A DNA stretch of 64,000 nt, from the NCBI GenBank assembly GCA_000940995.1, contig CP005973.1, positions 1,488,001 to 1,552,000 of the forward strand. The letters are read 5' to 3'. The translations under genes were made by a program, and so were the position numbers. The DNA is from Photobacterium gaetbulicola Gung47 (GTDB lineage Bacteria > Pseudomonadota > Gammaproteobacteria > Enterobacterales > Vibrionaceae). The notes under the pieces are model-generated. The model saw nothing but the letters and a program-made list of their open reading frames with translations, made no database searches and was not told where the DNA came from. Positions within the stretch are counted from its first letter, which is position 1, and the number at the start of each line of letters is the position of its first letter. Below are positions 52,992 to 61,454 of this stretch, in pieces.

Positions 52992-54164
52992 ATGCCGATT
53001 GATCTAGCACCGATAATCTTTGAACTATGTGCGATTATTATCAGCGCAGCTATCCTCGGTACGCTTTTTTTATATGCCAGCCAACCCATTATCCTGGCCT
53101 ACATTGCAGCCGGTGTTATTATCGGCCCCCACGGCTTCAACCTAGTCCCTCACCCCGAGCACATCACGCAAATTGGCAATATTGGCGTCATCTTGCTGCT
53201 ATTCCTCATCGGCCTCAACCTGCAGCCCAACAAGCTACTTAACCTGTTCAAAGAGAGTGCGATCATTACGCTCGGTACCTGCGCTTTCTTCTTTACCATC
53301 ACCCTTTTGTTCTGCTTGGCGATTCAACTGTCGCTGCTCGATGCAGTGATCTGTGCAGCAGCATTGATGTTTTCCAGTACGGTCATTGGCTTGAAGTTAA
53401 TACCAACAACGACGTTGCATCATCAGCGGATGGGTGAGGTGATCACCAGCATCTTGCTGGTCCAGGACATCATCGCGATCAGTGTGATTATCTTTCTCAA
53501 TATGAATAGTGGCAACGCCATGTTGGTCGGCTTTTTATTGATGCTGGGGAAGTTCGTCGCGATCTGTACGTTGGCATTCATTGGCGTGCGCTATATTATC
53601 TTTCCCCTTTTCAGAAGGTTCGACGTGATACAGGAATACAGCTTCCTGGCAACCCTCGCGTGGTGCTTCTTCTGGGCTGAACTAAGCCACCAGGTGGGGT
53701 TATCTTATGAAAGCGGAGCGTTCATTGCCGGGATTTCGATTGCGACCAGCCGGGTATCCCAAGCGATTTCTGTCCATTTAAAGCCGCTGCGTGAGTTCTT
53801 CCTGATCTTGTTCTTCTTTGCTATTGGCGCAAGGATGAATTTCAGCGACTGGAATATCTATACCTTCTTTGGCCTGGCATTTGGCGCATTGCTGGTGGCT
53901 ATCAAATACTGGGGGTTCGCCTTTGCATTGAAGCTCGCTCGGGAAAAACCCACAATGCAACATGAACTGAGCGCTAGACTCAGCCAAGCCAGTGAGTTTT
54001 CCTTTCTGGTTGCCTATGCCGCCATGATCAGCGGCATATTGTCGATAGAAGCCACCCTGTTTATCCAAATGGCCACCATAACCACCTTTATCATCTCGAC
54101 CTACTGGGTGGTAAACCGCTTTCCCACCCCAATCTCTACGGTCAAGAAACTCCGCAAAGATTAG
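52992..54164 (+). CDS. CPA2 cation:proton antiporter without RCK domain
   Basis: Membrane protein of 390 residues with about 12 helices. The family elements include IIGPHGFNLVPHPEHI, IGVILLLFLIGLNLQP, and ESGAFIAGISIATS in the transport core. It ends after the membrane domain (VKKLRKD), lacking the TrkA-N/RCK domain found in KefB-type proteins. It probably exchanges Na+ or K+ for H+. No strong ribosome-binding site was seen before the ATG at 52992. Monocistronic. Confidence 0.88.
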   Translation: MPIDLAPIIFELCAIIISAAILGTLFLYASQPIILAYIAAGVIIGPHGFNLVPHPEHITQIGNIGVILLLFLIGLNLQPNKLLNLFKESAIITLGTCAFFFTITLLFCLAIQLSLLDAVICAAALMFSSTVIGLKLIPTTTLHHQRMGEVITSILLVQDIIAISVIIFLNMNSGNAMLVGFLLMLGKFVAICTLAFIGVRYIIFPLFRRFDVIQEYSFLATLAWCFFWAELSHQVGLSYESGAFIAGISIATSRVSQAISVHLKPLREFFLILFFFAIGARMNFSDWNIYTFFGLAFGALLVAIKYWGFAFALKLAREKPTMQHELSARLSQASEFSFLVAYAAMISGILSIEATLFIQMATITTFIISTYWVVNRFPTPISTVKKLRKD

Positions 54165-54170
54165 CCGGCC

Positions 54171-54905
54171 TCATTGCCCCCTCCCGGAGCCATTCCCGCC
54201 GGCAAACGGCCTAGTCGCCTGCAGCACGATCCCGCCGGTATTGAATGTAATATGTATCATGGTTAGGCGTGCAAAGTCTTTCTGCAACGCCTTGTTCGCT
54301 AACCAACCGTCAACACTGCTGATACCTGTTTTGAGGGCTCGCTGAAAACTGCGGTTATCAACCAGAATAAACGTTCGGGCAGCGGAGAAATCCGCCTGAT
54401 TGACCAGAGTGAATAGCTGGTCATCAAGCTTCTGCTGCTCCACCTCCTTGAAACCTGCTAGCACATCCAACGTCTTATCACCGACGGTTACTTTGGCAAA
54501 GACATAGTGCTGGCGGCGCAAGCCTGCAAGTACCGCGTTGTAATTGGCCAATGACATATCAAGGGTATATTCCATCCGGTTGACGACCCCGTCAGCGATG
54601 AAGGCGGTCAGCAAGCCACCTTCGGCATTGAACAAATGGGTCTCATCAAAACAAAACGCAGCGCCTTCCTGCTCGATACTTTCGGCGTCATTACCCTGAT
54701 ATAAGACTGAGCAATCAAAGCCCTGAGGTAGCGAGCGGACATGACTGACCGAGTCGCCAAAATCAATATCGTGAAGTAAAACCGTCGCAAGGGCAGCAGG
54801 AGAGAACAAAGTAAAAAACACGCTCTGAATAAGCAGGTAGCAGGACAGCTTGATGCGGGATAACGCAAGGTATTGGATATTGGTATCCAGGGACAGAAAA
54901 AACAT
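54171..54905 (-). CDS. Secreted or membrane-anchored protein of unknown function
   Basis: Protein of 244 residues from ATG 54905 (GGAG 8 nt upstream). It has a signal-like hydrophobic segment (SCYLLIQSVFFTLFSPAALA, about 27-46) after a long N-terminal stretch. Mature part includes a Cys pair (FDCSVLYQG and AFCFDETHLF) that may form a disulfide, then mixed alpha/beta sequence and a Gly-rich tail (FAGGNGSGRGQ). No known domain is recognised. Convergent with the antiporter gene, with 6 nt between the stops. Confidence 0.65.
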   Translation of the reverse strand: MFFLSLDTNIQYLALSRIKLSCYLLIQSVFFTLFSPAALATVLLHDIDFGDSVSHVRSLPQGFDCSVLYQGNDAESIEQEGAAFCFDETHLFNAEGGLLTAFIADGVVNRMEYTLDMSLANYNAVLAGLRRQHYVFAKVTVGDKTLDVLAGFKEVEQQKLDDQLFTLVNQADFSAARTFILVDNRSFQRALKTGISSVDGWLANKALQKDFARLTMIHITFNTGGIVLQATRPFAGGNGSGRGQ

Positions 54906-54943
54906 GATCAACACTCCATGTATCGTCCCGATTATATACCAGA

Positions 54944-54986
54944 CAAAAAAAAGGCTGCAATTCCTTAGCCTAGCAGAATTGCAGCC
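54944..54986 (-). terminator. Terminator of the HlyD-family operon
   Basis: 11-bp stem GGCTGCAATTC/GAATTGCAGCC (54953-54963 and 54976-54986) followed on the minus strand by eight T residues. Confidence 0.9.
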
Positions 54987-55108
54987 ACTACGGTCAGCAT
55001 TAACGTAGTAAAAAGTGGGATAACTCAGCTTCGGAGAACCTTGTTATCCCAGAGCGGTAATCGGTATTTAGCTCATTTGTATTTGTTATGTCGCCGTTAA
55101 AGCTTGTG

Positions 55109-56332
55109 TTACATCGACCAGATGAAGTAAATCTGGGATTTCATGCGGATAATAATGCCGCGAATAACATCTAAGAAAGCCAAGAAGTCAATCGGCTTTT
55201 CTGCACTTATCCACGCTAGGCCAACCGAACCAACCGGAATGTCATAGTCGCCAGGTTCTGTCAGCTTCAAGCGGACAAAATGGTGTTTATTCAGCGCATT
55301 TTTCCCTGTCATCTGCCGAACATTGTCATCTCTTGCCAGCAAGCTCCCCTGGGCCTCGCCAGTCGCTTCAATAATGCCCTCAACCTCAGCACTGAACACC
55401 TTGCCCGGATAGACCGGAGACGCAAACTCCGCTTGCTGCCCGACCTTCACATTTCGGATCGCCTGGTGGTTTACCCGCATCAAGACATACTTTTCGTCGG
55501 TATACATCTGGATCCGCGGCATCACACCGACATACTGGCCTTCGCGCATAATGAAGTTAGTCAGGTAGCCATCCGCAGGTGCATACACCCGAGTGTTATC
55601 CAAATTCCACTGCGCCTGGGCAACATCTTCCAGTTTGTTGGCCACATCCACTTTGCGGCTTTCGACAGACAGCCCCGCTTTCTCGAAGTCCAGCTTGGCA
55701 CGATGTGCCGACACCTTGGCTTTATCGAGCTGAGATTGCAGCGTCACAAGTTTGGTCCTTGCAACATCCACCGCAGTTTGCTGCTCATCCATCTGAGTCT
55801 CGGTAATAGTGTGCTTAACGGCCTTGTTCTGTTTCTGGTAGCGACGTAGCGTCGTTTCTTTCCATTCCAAATCTTCCCTGGCAGCTTCAATTTCATTGGA
55901 AGCGATCTCGATATCTTTAAGAGCCGCGTAGTGGTTTTGCTCTGCGATGAGCACATCTTCTTGCGAAATGGACAGCGCGACGTTGGCCGAATCCAACTGA
56001 GTCTGGGCTTTATTGAGGGCAATCTGGTATTGCTCGTCATCCAGGGTGTAAACCAACTGCCCTTTCTTCACCTTCTCGTTGGGACGAACCAAAATCTCGT
56101 CCACATGTCCTTTGATTTTGGTCGACCCCGGGCGCAGCTGAATATGCGGTGACTGAACAACCGAGCCGCCAGACATATCCATCGGCGCAAAAGTGATCAA
56201 TCCAATCCAGACAAATACCAACCAGCCTGCACCACCAAGATAGGAAAATGCTTTGGTAAATTTATTCCAGGGCATCCCCACGAGACGCAGGAGGTAGATA
56301 AAGAGTGCCCATACCGCTAAACCCTCAAGCAT
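55109..56332 (-). CDS. HlyD-family membrane fusion protein (YiaV/YibH-like)
   Basis: Adaptor of 407 residues. Two membrane helices at the N-terminus (VWALFIYLLRLV and LGGAGWLVFVWIGLITFAP) distinguish it from single-anchor HlyD proteins and match YiaV/YibH. A lipoyl-like domain (IKGHVDEILVRPNEKVKKGQ), long coiled-coil hairpin (about 100-220), and barrel domain follow (VYAPADGYLTNFIMREGQYV). GAGGAGG lies 6 nt before the ATG at 56332, which overlaps the end of the upstream gene by 8 nt. Its transport partner is not obvious. Confidence 0.9.
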   Translation of the reverse strand: MLEGLAVWALFIYLLRLVGMPWNKFTKAFSYLGGAGWLVFVWIGLITFAPMDMSGGSVVQSPHIQLRPGSTKIKGHVDEILVRPNEKVKKGQLVYTLDDEQYQIALNKAQTQLDSANVALSISQEDVLIAEQNHYAALKDIEIASNEIEAAREDLEWKETTLRRYQKQNKAVKHTITETQMDEQQTAVDVARTKLVTLQSQLDKAKVSAHRAKLDFEKAGLSVESRKVDVANKLEDVAQAQWNLDNTRVYAPADGYLTNFIMREGQYVGVMPRIQMYTDEKYVLMRVNHQAIRNVKVGQQAEFASPVYPGKVFSAEVEGIIEATGEAQGSLLARDDNVRQMTGKNALNKHHFVRLKLTEPGDYDIPVGSVGLAWISAEKPIDFLAFLDVIRGIIIRMKSQIYFIWSM

Positions 56333-56711
56333 TTTCAACCTCCTCGTTAGCCATGTTCACAGACTCAGACGCTGAAGACTTACAGACCGCAGGAGTCGGC
56401 CCTGAGGGTTGTTGGGTATCTTTTTCTTTCCAGATATCGCGAATATGGCGAAGCGCTTGCTCGCCATCGACAAAGGCAATAATGACCGCGACAACCCATA
56501 CCCAGTGCCAGATAAATCCAATCCAAGTCAGGGCTGTTATCAGCCCCAACTGATGATGTTCATTCTTGTGTGCTTTTTGTATCGGCAATTCATGGATACG
56601 CCAAAACCCATACACGGCTGCAGCTATGGATCCAAATAGAACCACAGCGGCAACAACGTGAAGCGCAGTATCGACTCCGCTGTCGACAAAAGGCATGCTG
56701 ACGAGACTCAT
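56325..56711 (-). CDS. Small inner-membrane partner of HlyD protein (YiaW/DUF3302-like)
   Basis: Membrane protein of 128 residues from ATG 56711 (GGGGAACTGT upstream); GTG 56729 is an alternative. Two helices are seen (ALHVVAAVVLFGSIAAAVYG and TALTWIGFIWHWVWVVAVII) with a polar link HELPIQKAHKNEHH. The gene order small membrane protein then HlyD is that of E. coli yiaW-yiaV (DUF3302 with HlyD), and the W-H-x-x-W pattern is similar. The match is moderate. Confidence 0.72.
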   Translation of the reverse strand: MSLVSMPFVDSGVDTALHVVAAVVLFGSIAAAVYGFWRIHELPIQKAHKNEHHQLGLITALTWIGFIWHWVWVVAVIIAFVDGEQALRHIRDIWKEKDTQQPSGPTPAVCKSSASESVNMANEEVENA

Positions 56712-56830
56712 TACAGTTCCCCAATTCACTTACGCATAATCAATAAGCAGGCGCCCAGTCACATATCAAAGCTGTGAAAGAGATTTGCTTTTTTCAATTT
56801 GTTTTTATGGGTGTGATTATGTAAGAAATA

Positions 56831-57958
56831 GTGACAGGCATCACAACATTGGATATATTGAATCAACAGGTAGCTTCATTTAATACAATCAATCCATTTA
56901 GATATAAGGCTGTACCGATGCCATTGCCTGAATCACAATTCCAAGCAGCCTTTGTTCGCTCTATTTTCTTCAAACCGTTTATTCGTGCCCTTGACAAGCA
57001 TTACGGGATAACATCCGACGATTTGGGCGTACCGCTTAAATTGCTCAATGAGCCCATGACCTTGGTACCATTTTCCGATCTCAACCAGAAAATGGCAGAA
57101 CTAGAAGTGACACTTGGCGACCCCGCTTACCTTTGTCGCATGGCGAACGACATCAGTTTCAGTAATATGGATCATCTTGGCGAATGGTTTCTCTCAACCC
57201 CGGAGCTTGCCCTCTCCTTTCGCCGGATCAATTACGGTACCTCTTGTCTGCAGTCAGGCGCGACCTTTCACGGTGAATTATCGGGCAAGATCATCAAATG
57301 GACCTATGACAACCACTTCTCTTCCGGGCGAGGACGGTTTCAGGACAGTTTGCGCATAGCGGCGATGTTCACCAATACCTTACGCTACTTTATGGGAGAG
57401 AGTTATCACCCGTTAACCGTCGAGCTAAGCGGTCCACCTTGTGGTAACGGCGAGTTAGAAACGTTTTTCGGTGCCGATATCCGGTGGAATGCACCATCAA
57501 CCCGGGTATGGTTAGATATATCTATCTTGGAGCACGGCAATACCTTCCCCTTTGAGGTTACTCGTCCGATGATGCTGACTAACCTCGAGCTCGATGAGTT
57601 CCTCAATATGCCACAGCCCCATGACGCCGCCAAAATGATGTATGAGATGATTAACTACTCGCGTTTCTATGGGTATCCTAGCTTGGACTTTGTTGCACAG
57701 CGGTTCAACTTGTCCAGACAGCAACTCCAGCGCCGTCTCCACCAGTTTGGCTGGAGCTTCAGCACTATCACTAGCTATGTTCTGTGCAATCAAGCCATCA
57801 AATACATGCAAGCTAATTTAAGCATCAAGGACATCGCAAGAGAGCTGGGCTATAACAATGTCCAAAGTTTTAGCAAGGCCTTCCAACGTCAGCGGGGACA
57901 AACACCGACCCAGTATAAAGAAAAACTGATGGAGAGAAGCCGCAGCAGAAGGCTGTAA
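56831..57958 (+). CDS. AraC-family transcriptional regulator
   Basis: Regulator of 375 residues from GTG 56831; ATG 56918 would give 346. The C-terminal helix-turn-helix pair is clear: SLDFVAQRFNLSRQQLQRRL and SIKDIARELGYNNVQSFSKA, ending FQRQRGQTPTQYKEKL. The N-terminal part is an Arabinose_bd-type sensor domain. It is divergent from the yiaWV-like pair with about 120 nt between the starts, so it probably controls that pair. Confidence 0.88.
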   Translation: MTGITTLDILNQQVASFNTINPFRYKAVPMPLPESQFQAAFVRSIFFKPFIRALDKHYGITSDDLGVPLKLLNEPMTLVPFSDLNQKMAELEVTLGDPAYLCRMANDISFSNMDHLGEWFLSTPELALSFRRINYGTSCLQSGATFHGELSGKIIKWTYDNHFSSGRGRFQDSLRIAAMFTNTLRYFMGESYHPLTVELSGPPCGNGELETFFGADIRWNAPSTRVWLDISILEHGNTFPFEVTRPMMLTNLELDEFLNMPQPHDAAKMMYEMINYSRFYGYPSLDFVAQRFNLSRQQLQRRLHQFGWSFSTITSYVLCNQAIKYMQANLSIKDIARELGYNNVQSFSKAFQRQRGQTPTQYKEKLMERSRSRRL

Positions 57959-57977
57959 CAAACAACTGGCAGACTTT

Positions 57978-58006
57978 ATACCCAAGCCCCCATGGCACCT
58001 GGGTAT
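57978..58006. terminator. Hairpin between convergent genes
   Basis: ATACCCA/TGGGTAT stem (57978-57984 and 58000-58006) midway between the AraC stop and the stop of the next minus-strand gene. No T tract on either strand, so its strength is doubtful. Confidence 0.4.
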
Positions 58007-58024
58007 TGAAAGAATGGTGACAAC

Positions 58025-58489
58025 CTAAGTTCGGCGGGAGCAATTAAGAGTAAAGCGCTGATCAGGAGTGATATGATGGCGCATGATAAATTCAGCTCGA
58101 TTATCACTTTCAAACTGAGGTTGGAAAAAAATACGATAGCCGAGCAAGTCACGCCGAGCATCGCTATCGAACGGATTAACGTTATTGATATCAACCATGA
58201 TATTACGAGACAGATGAACCGGCTTCAACACGAAGTCCAACCCATTGTGGAAAAAACTGTACTCGACAGCCAACTTAAACTCGAGCTGGACTTGGTTATT
58301 CTCTGAACGTCTTAACCACTCTTCGGAATGGATAGTACCATCTGGCATAAATTGATATGAGGTGGTTTCCCTCATATTATCCGGCGTATCTGGACGGTGG
58401 CACAACCAAGTCCCCCCTTCGAGTTGAGCGGCGTATACAGGGGTAACCAAGACACTGCCCAACAATAATCCCAAAGCCCTAAGTTTCAT
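58025..58489 (-). CDS. Periplasmic protein of unknown function
   Basis: Exported protein of 154 residues with signal peptide MKLRALGLLLGSVLVTPVYA. Mature part begins QLEGGTWLCHRP and ends FTLNCSRRT, with one Cys near each end that may bridge the chain. The middle is beta-rich with YQFMPDGTIHSEEW, a pattern seen in lipocalin-like or small stress proteins with a G-T-W opening. Family not recognised. Confidence 0.68.
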   Translation of the reverse strand: MKLRALGLLLGSVLVTPVYAAQLEGGTWLCHRPDTPDNMRETTSYQFMPDGTIHSEEWLRRSENNQVQLEFKLAVEYSFFHNGLDFVLKPVHLSRNIMVDINNVNPFDSDARRDLLGYRIFFQPQFESDNRAEFIMRHHITPDQRFTLNCSRRT

Positions 58490-58601
58490 CCTTGAGTCCT
58501 GACTTATACACTCTAATACAATTAGTTATAGCAGTATCCATATCAACAAGATAGTGAATTTATAACCCAGCTACCTTGCCGCTCGCTTGGCATAACAATA
58601 C

Positions 58602-58633
58602 ACAAAGGGGAAAGCTCTCGCTTTCCCCTTTGT
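58602..58633. terminator. Strong bidirectional terminator hairpin
   Basis: Perfect 14-bp stem (58602-58615 and 58620-58633) with a TCTC loop. It lies 33 nt after the stop of the barrel gene on the minus strand. Confidence 0.75.
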
Positions 58634-58666
58634 CATACTCAAACGAAGGTGCTATCGCTCACGCAA

Positions 58667-59176
58667 TTAGAAGCGGTAGTCAACCGACCAGACGACTTGC
58701 TGAGAGTAGTCGATCTTGGTGTCGTTCTTGCTGTAATCCTGGTCTAGGTAGCGGTAAGTCAAGTCGGTCGACCAGTTGTCATTGATTTCAAACATTGCAC
58801 CCACTTGGCCACCCCAGACGAAATCTGTTGAGCTGCTACCGCTGATCTTGCTGTCAGACACACCAGCAGACACACCGGCAAATAGGTTCACCTTCTGGTG
58901 AACAGGCATAAGGTAGTCGTATGATGCCAAGAACATGTTCTGTGATGACTTGTCCATGTAGCTGTACGTACCCATAACACGGTGATGGTCGTTCATGATG
59001 GCACCACCACGTAGCTGGTAAGTTGCATCTTCACCGTTTTGGGCATTGGCACCTTTTACGTTATCTTCCTGGTAACCCACACCACCACCCACGAACCACT
59101 GAGTGTCAGCGGCGAATGCTGGAGATGCTGCCATAACTGCCAATGCCAACGTCGAGATTGCTGTGATCTTTTTCAT
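58667..59176 (-). CDS. Outer-membrane beta-barrel protein (tandem paralogue A)
   Basis: Exported barrel of 169 residues with signal peptide MKKITAISTLALAVMAASPA (cleaved at AFAAD). Strand blocks: QWFVGGGVGYQEDNVKG, MNDHHRVMGTYSYM, FLASYDYLMPVHQKVNLFAG, SSTDFVWGGQVGAMFEI, STDLTYRYLDQDY, and the C-terminal QQVVWSVDYRF with final Phe. It is very similar to the next gene and less so to 5770-6252. Function is unknown; the OmpA/OmpX-like eight-strand fold is inferred from length. AAGGAG-like GGAGATAA precedes the ATG. Confidence 0.88.
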   Translation of the reverse strand: MKKITAISTLALAVMAASPAFAADTQWFVGGGVGYQEDNVKGANAQNGEDATYQLRGGAIMNDHHRVMGTYSYMDKSSQNMFLASYDYLMPVHQKVNLFAGVSAGVSDSKISGSSSTDFVWGGQVGAMFEINDNWSTDLTYRYLDQDYSKNDTKIDYSQQVVWSVDYRF

Positions 59177-59512
59177 GTTTATCTCCTTGGACTTCCTAGC
59201 TTCATTAAGCGCTAATTTCTAATGTGCCGGATAAGTCTTATATAATTTGTCTGTTCGCTAATTAATATACAGCTATTTCCTGAACAAAAACTTAAGAAAT
59301 AAAACATTGTTTTTTAACTTAACGAATGCTGAACAAATAACTTGACACTCAATAAAGCCACATCACAAATTTAAAAAATATTAATCGTTAACTATTTTTT
59401 GATTAATAAACATCTATACACAAATTTAGATAAAACATAACCCAATGTATTACAATTGGTTTATTGCAAAAACAAAACAACAGCTGAATATATATATAAT
59501 AGTTATTGAAAA
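59177..59512. other. AT-rich intergenic region
   Basis: About 340 bases, very AT-rich. It holds the promoter of barrel gene A and lies before the terminator of barrel gene B. I see no additional ORF or RNA signal. Confidence 0.45.
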
Positions 59513-59538
59513 TAAAAAAAGAGGGCTACATACCCTCT
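59513..59538 (-). terminator. Terminator of barrel gene B
   Basis: AGAGGG/CCCTCT stem (59520-59525 and 59533-59538) followed on the minus strand by seven T residues, 24 nt beyond the stop. Confidence 0.75.
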
Positions 59539-59561
59539 ATATTATATTCATTCAGCTGAGA

Positions 59562-60122
59562 TTAAAATTTGTAATCAACAGACCAAACTACCTGCTGGGT
59601 ATAATCAATTTTATTCACGCCTTCTTTATAATCTTGATCTAGGTAACGGTAAGTTAGATCTGTTGATAGATTATTGCTCAATTTATATTGAGCACCAACT
59701 TGCCCACCCCATACAAAATCTGTTGAGCTATTGCTGCTCCATGAATTTTTTATCTTAGTATCAGAGTATCCCATCGTTGCACCCGCAAACAGATTCACCT
59801 TTTGATGAACAGGGATCAAGTAATCATAAGAAGCAAGATACATGTTCTGGGTATAATCATTAGCAAAAATGCCGTCAAACTTACTCTCGTAGTAACTGTA
59901 TGTCGCCGTTAATCGGTGCTGGTCGTTAACAATGACACCACCACGGAACTGGTATGAGACATCTTCAACATTCTTGTTCGAATACATCGAAGCACTCCTT
60001 TCGATCTTGTCATTCTGGTAGCCCACACCACCACCGACAAACCAATCTGTGGTGTTGGCCAATACAGGAGTAGCAGCAAAAGTGGCTAGAATAAGGGTCG
60101 ACGCTACAGCATACTTTTTCAT
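59562..60122 (-). CDS. Outer-membrane beta-barrel protein (tandem paralogue B)
   Basis: Exported barrel of 186 residues. ATG 60122 is chosen because AAGGAAA lies about 7 nt upstream and the signal peptide MKKYAVASTLILATFAATPV begins there; the open frame extends upstream to 60197. It shares WFVGGGVGYQNDKIE, DQHRLTATYSYYESKFDG (expanded loop), ASYDYLIPVHQKVNLFAG, and QQVVWSVDYKF with paralogue A. The extra residues fall mainly in two surface loops, suggesting loop diversification after tandem duplication. Confidence 0.88.
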   Translation of the reverse strand: MKKYAVASTLILATFAATPVLANTTDWFVGGGVGYQNDKIERSASMYSNKNVEDVSYQFRGGVIVNDQHRLTATYSYYESKFDGIFANDYTQNMYLASYDYLIPVHQKVNLFAGATMGYSDTKIKNSWSSNSSTDFVWGGQVGAQYKLSNNLSTDLTYRYLDQDYKEGVNKIDYTQQVVWSVDYKF

Positions 60123-60282
60123 GTGTGGTTTCCTTGGATTCAGTGTTATATCTTGGCAGCTGTTTTCTCTGCCGTCTGGATAATGAACACTGTACACAAT
60201 AAAACTGAACCCAACCTGAAAATAAAAAACACTGTTTTATTTGTAATTATTTGTTTCTGGTTGTAGAAAACACTTCACTATC

Positions 60283-61203
60283 TCAAGACATTCCGATATG
60301 GGAAGCCTGACTTGGCGGCACACCGAAATAGCGCTTAAACTCGCGGCTGAACTGGGTTGGGCTCTCATACCCGACTTTCAAGGCGGCGACATTGGCCGGC
60401 ATTCCGTCTTGCGACATTAGAGTTTTTGCCTTGTTAAGCCGTATTTTCTTTATATATTGCAACGGAGGATCGGTAACGACCTGCTTGAAAGCGCGATGAA
60501 AGGCCGAGACACTCATCCCGGCCATGTCAGCCAACTCGTTAATCACCAACTTTTGATCGTAATGCGCCTGGACATGGGAGATCACCCGGCTCACCCGCGA
60601 CAACGCGCTATCTTGTTTACAATATTGCGCCAGCAAATACCCCTGCTTACTTTTCAGTAGTTGGTAATAAAACTCACGTAATAACTGTTGGCCCAGCACG
60701 CGGGCGTCTAGCGGATCTTTCAAGCACCCCAAAAGTCGACACAGGCAATCTCGAATTTCAGGGGTAATTTTCGTCACCGCTACACCGCGGCCATAATCCT
60801 GTGCTTTCGGCATTTCACTATGCTGGTGCTGCTCGAGTGCATCGACAAGCTCTTGAATAATGGTGAGATCAAAATCAATATCCAAACCGATTAACGGCGC
60901 TTCGGGCGAGGCAAAAGTTTCGCAGGCAATAGGATATGGCGTTGCCACAATCAGGCAATGGTCAGTGTCATACTCAAAGCGGTAATCATTCAAGTGACCA
61001 ATTTTATTGCCCTGCAAGATGACGACTACTCCCTGCTGGTACATTTGTGGTGTCATCTTGTGATACTGGTTGATCCTAAACAGCCTGATCCCAGGAACCT
61101 TCAGCTCGACAATGCCTGAGTCTGCTCCTAAGCCATAGTAATCACACAGCTCTTCGCCTCTTTCTAGACACCTTTTAGAGACAGAACCTGCAACAGAATC
61201 CAT
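60283..61203 (-). CDS. yqhC: AraC-family regulator YqhC-like
   Basis: Regulator of 306 residues from ATG 61203. The N-terminal AraC_N cupin-like domain (IRLFRINQYHKMTPQMYQQG; GNKIGHLNDYRF) and the C-terminal helix-turn-helix (VINELADMAGMSVSAFHRAF; LKVGYESPTQFSREFKRYFG) match YqhC. It is divergent from a YqhD-like alcohol dehydrogenase, the E. coli arrangement in which YqhC activates yqhD upon aldehyde (glyoxal) stress. Confidence 0.9.
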   Translation of the reverse strand: MDSVAGSVSKRCLERGEELCDYYGLGADSGIVELKVPGIRLFRINQYHKMTPQMYQQGVVVILQGNKIGHLNDYRFEYDTDHCLIVATPYPIACETFASPEAPLIGLDIDFDLTIIQELVDALEQHQHSEMPKAQDYGRGVAVTKITPEIRDCLCRLLGCLKDPLDARVLGQQLLREFYYQLLKSKQGYLLAQYCKQDSALSRVSRVISHVQAHYDQKLVINELADMAGMSVSAFHRAFKQVVTDPPLQYIKKIRLNKAKTLMSQDGMPANVAALKVGYESPTQFSREFKRYFGVPPSQASHIGMS

Positions 61204-61454
61204 TACCCTCACCTCGCCAATTACGTGCTCTGTGCACCTGAACCGTTAGATCAAACCACAGCTTTGACAAAAAAACCAGTTGGCAAGAAACATGGCAATC
61301 TTGGCTACTCCCACAATGGTTATCTTTCCGCCCCTGATAAAAAAGTAGTTTTAGGCAAGCATTAAACAGTTTTGAGCACGCCAGTTTGAGAAGCATTAGC
61401 ATAGACTGTGCGTATTCCCTAACGACATAATACGACACACACTGGAGATACTTC

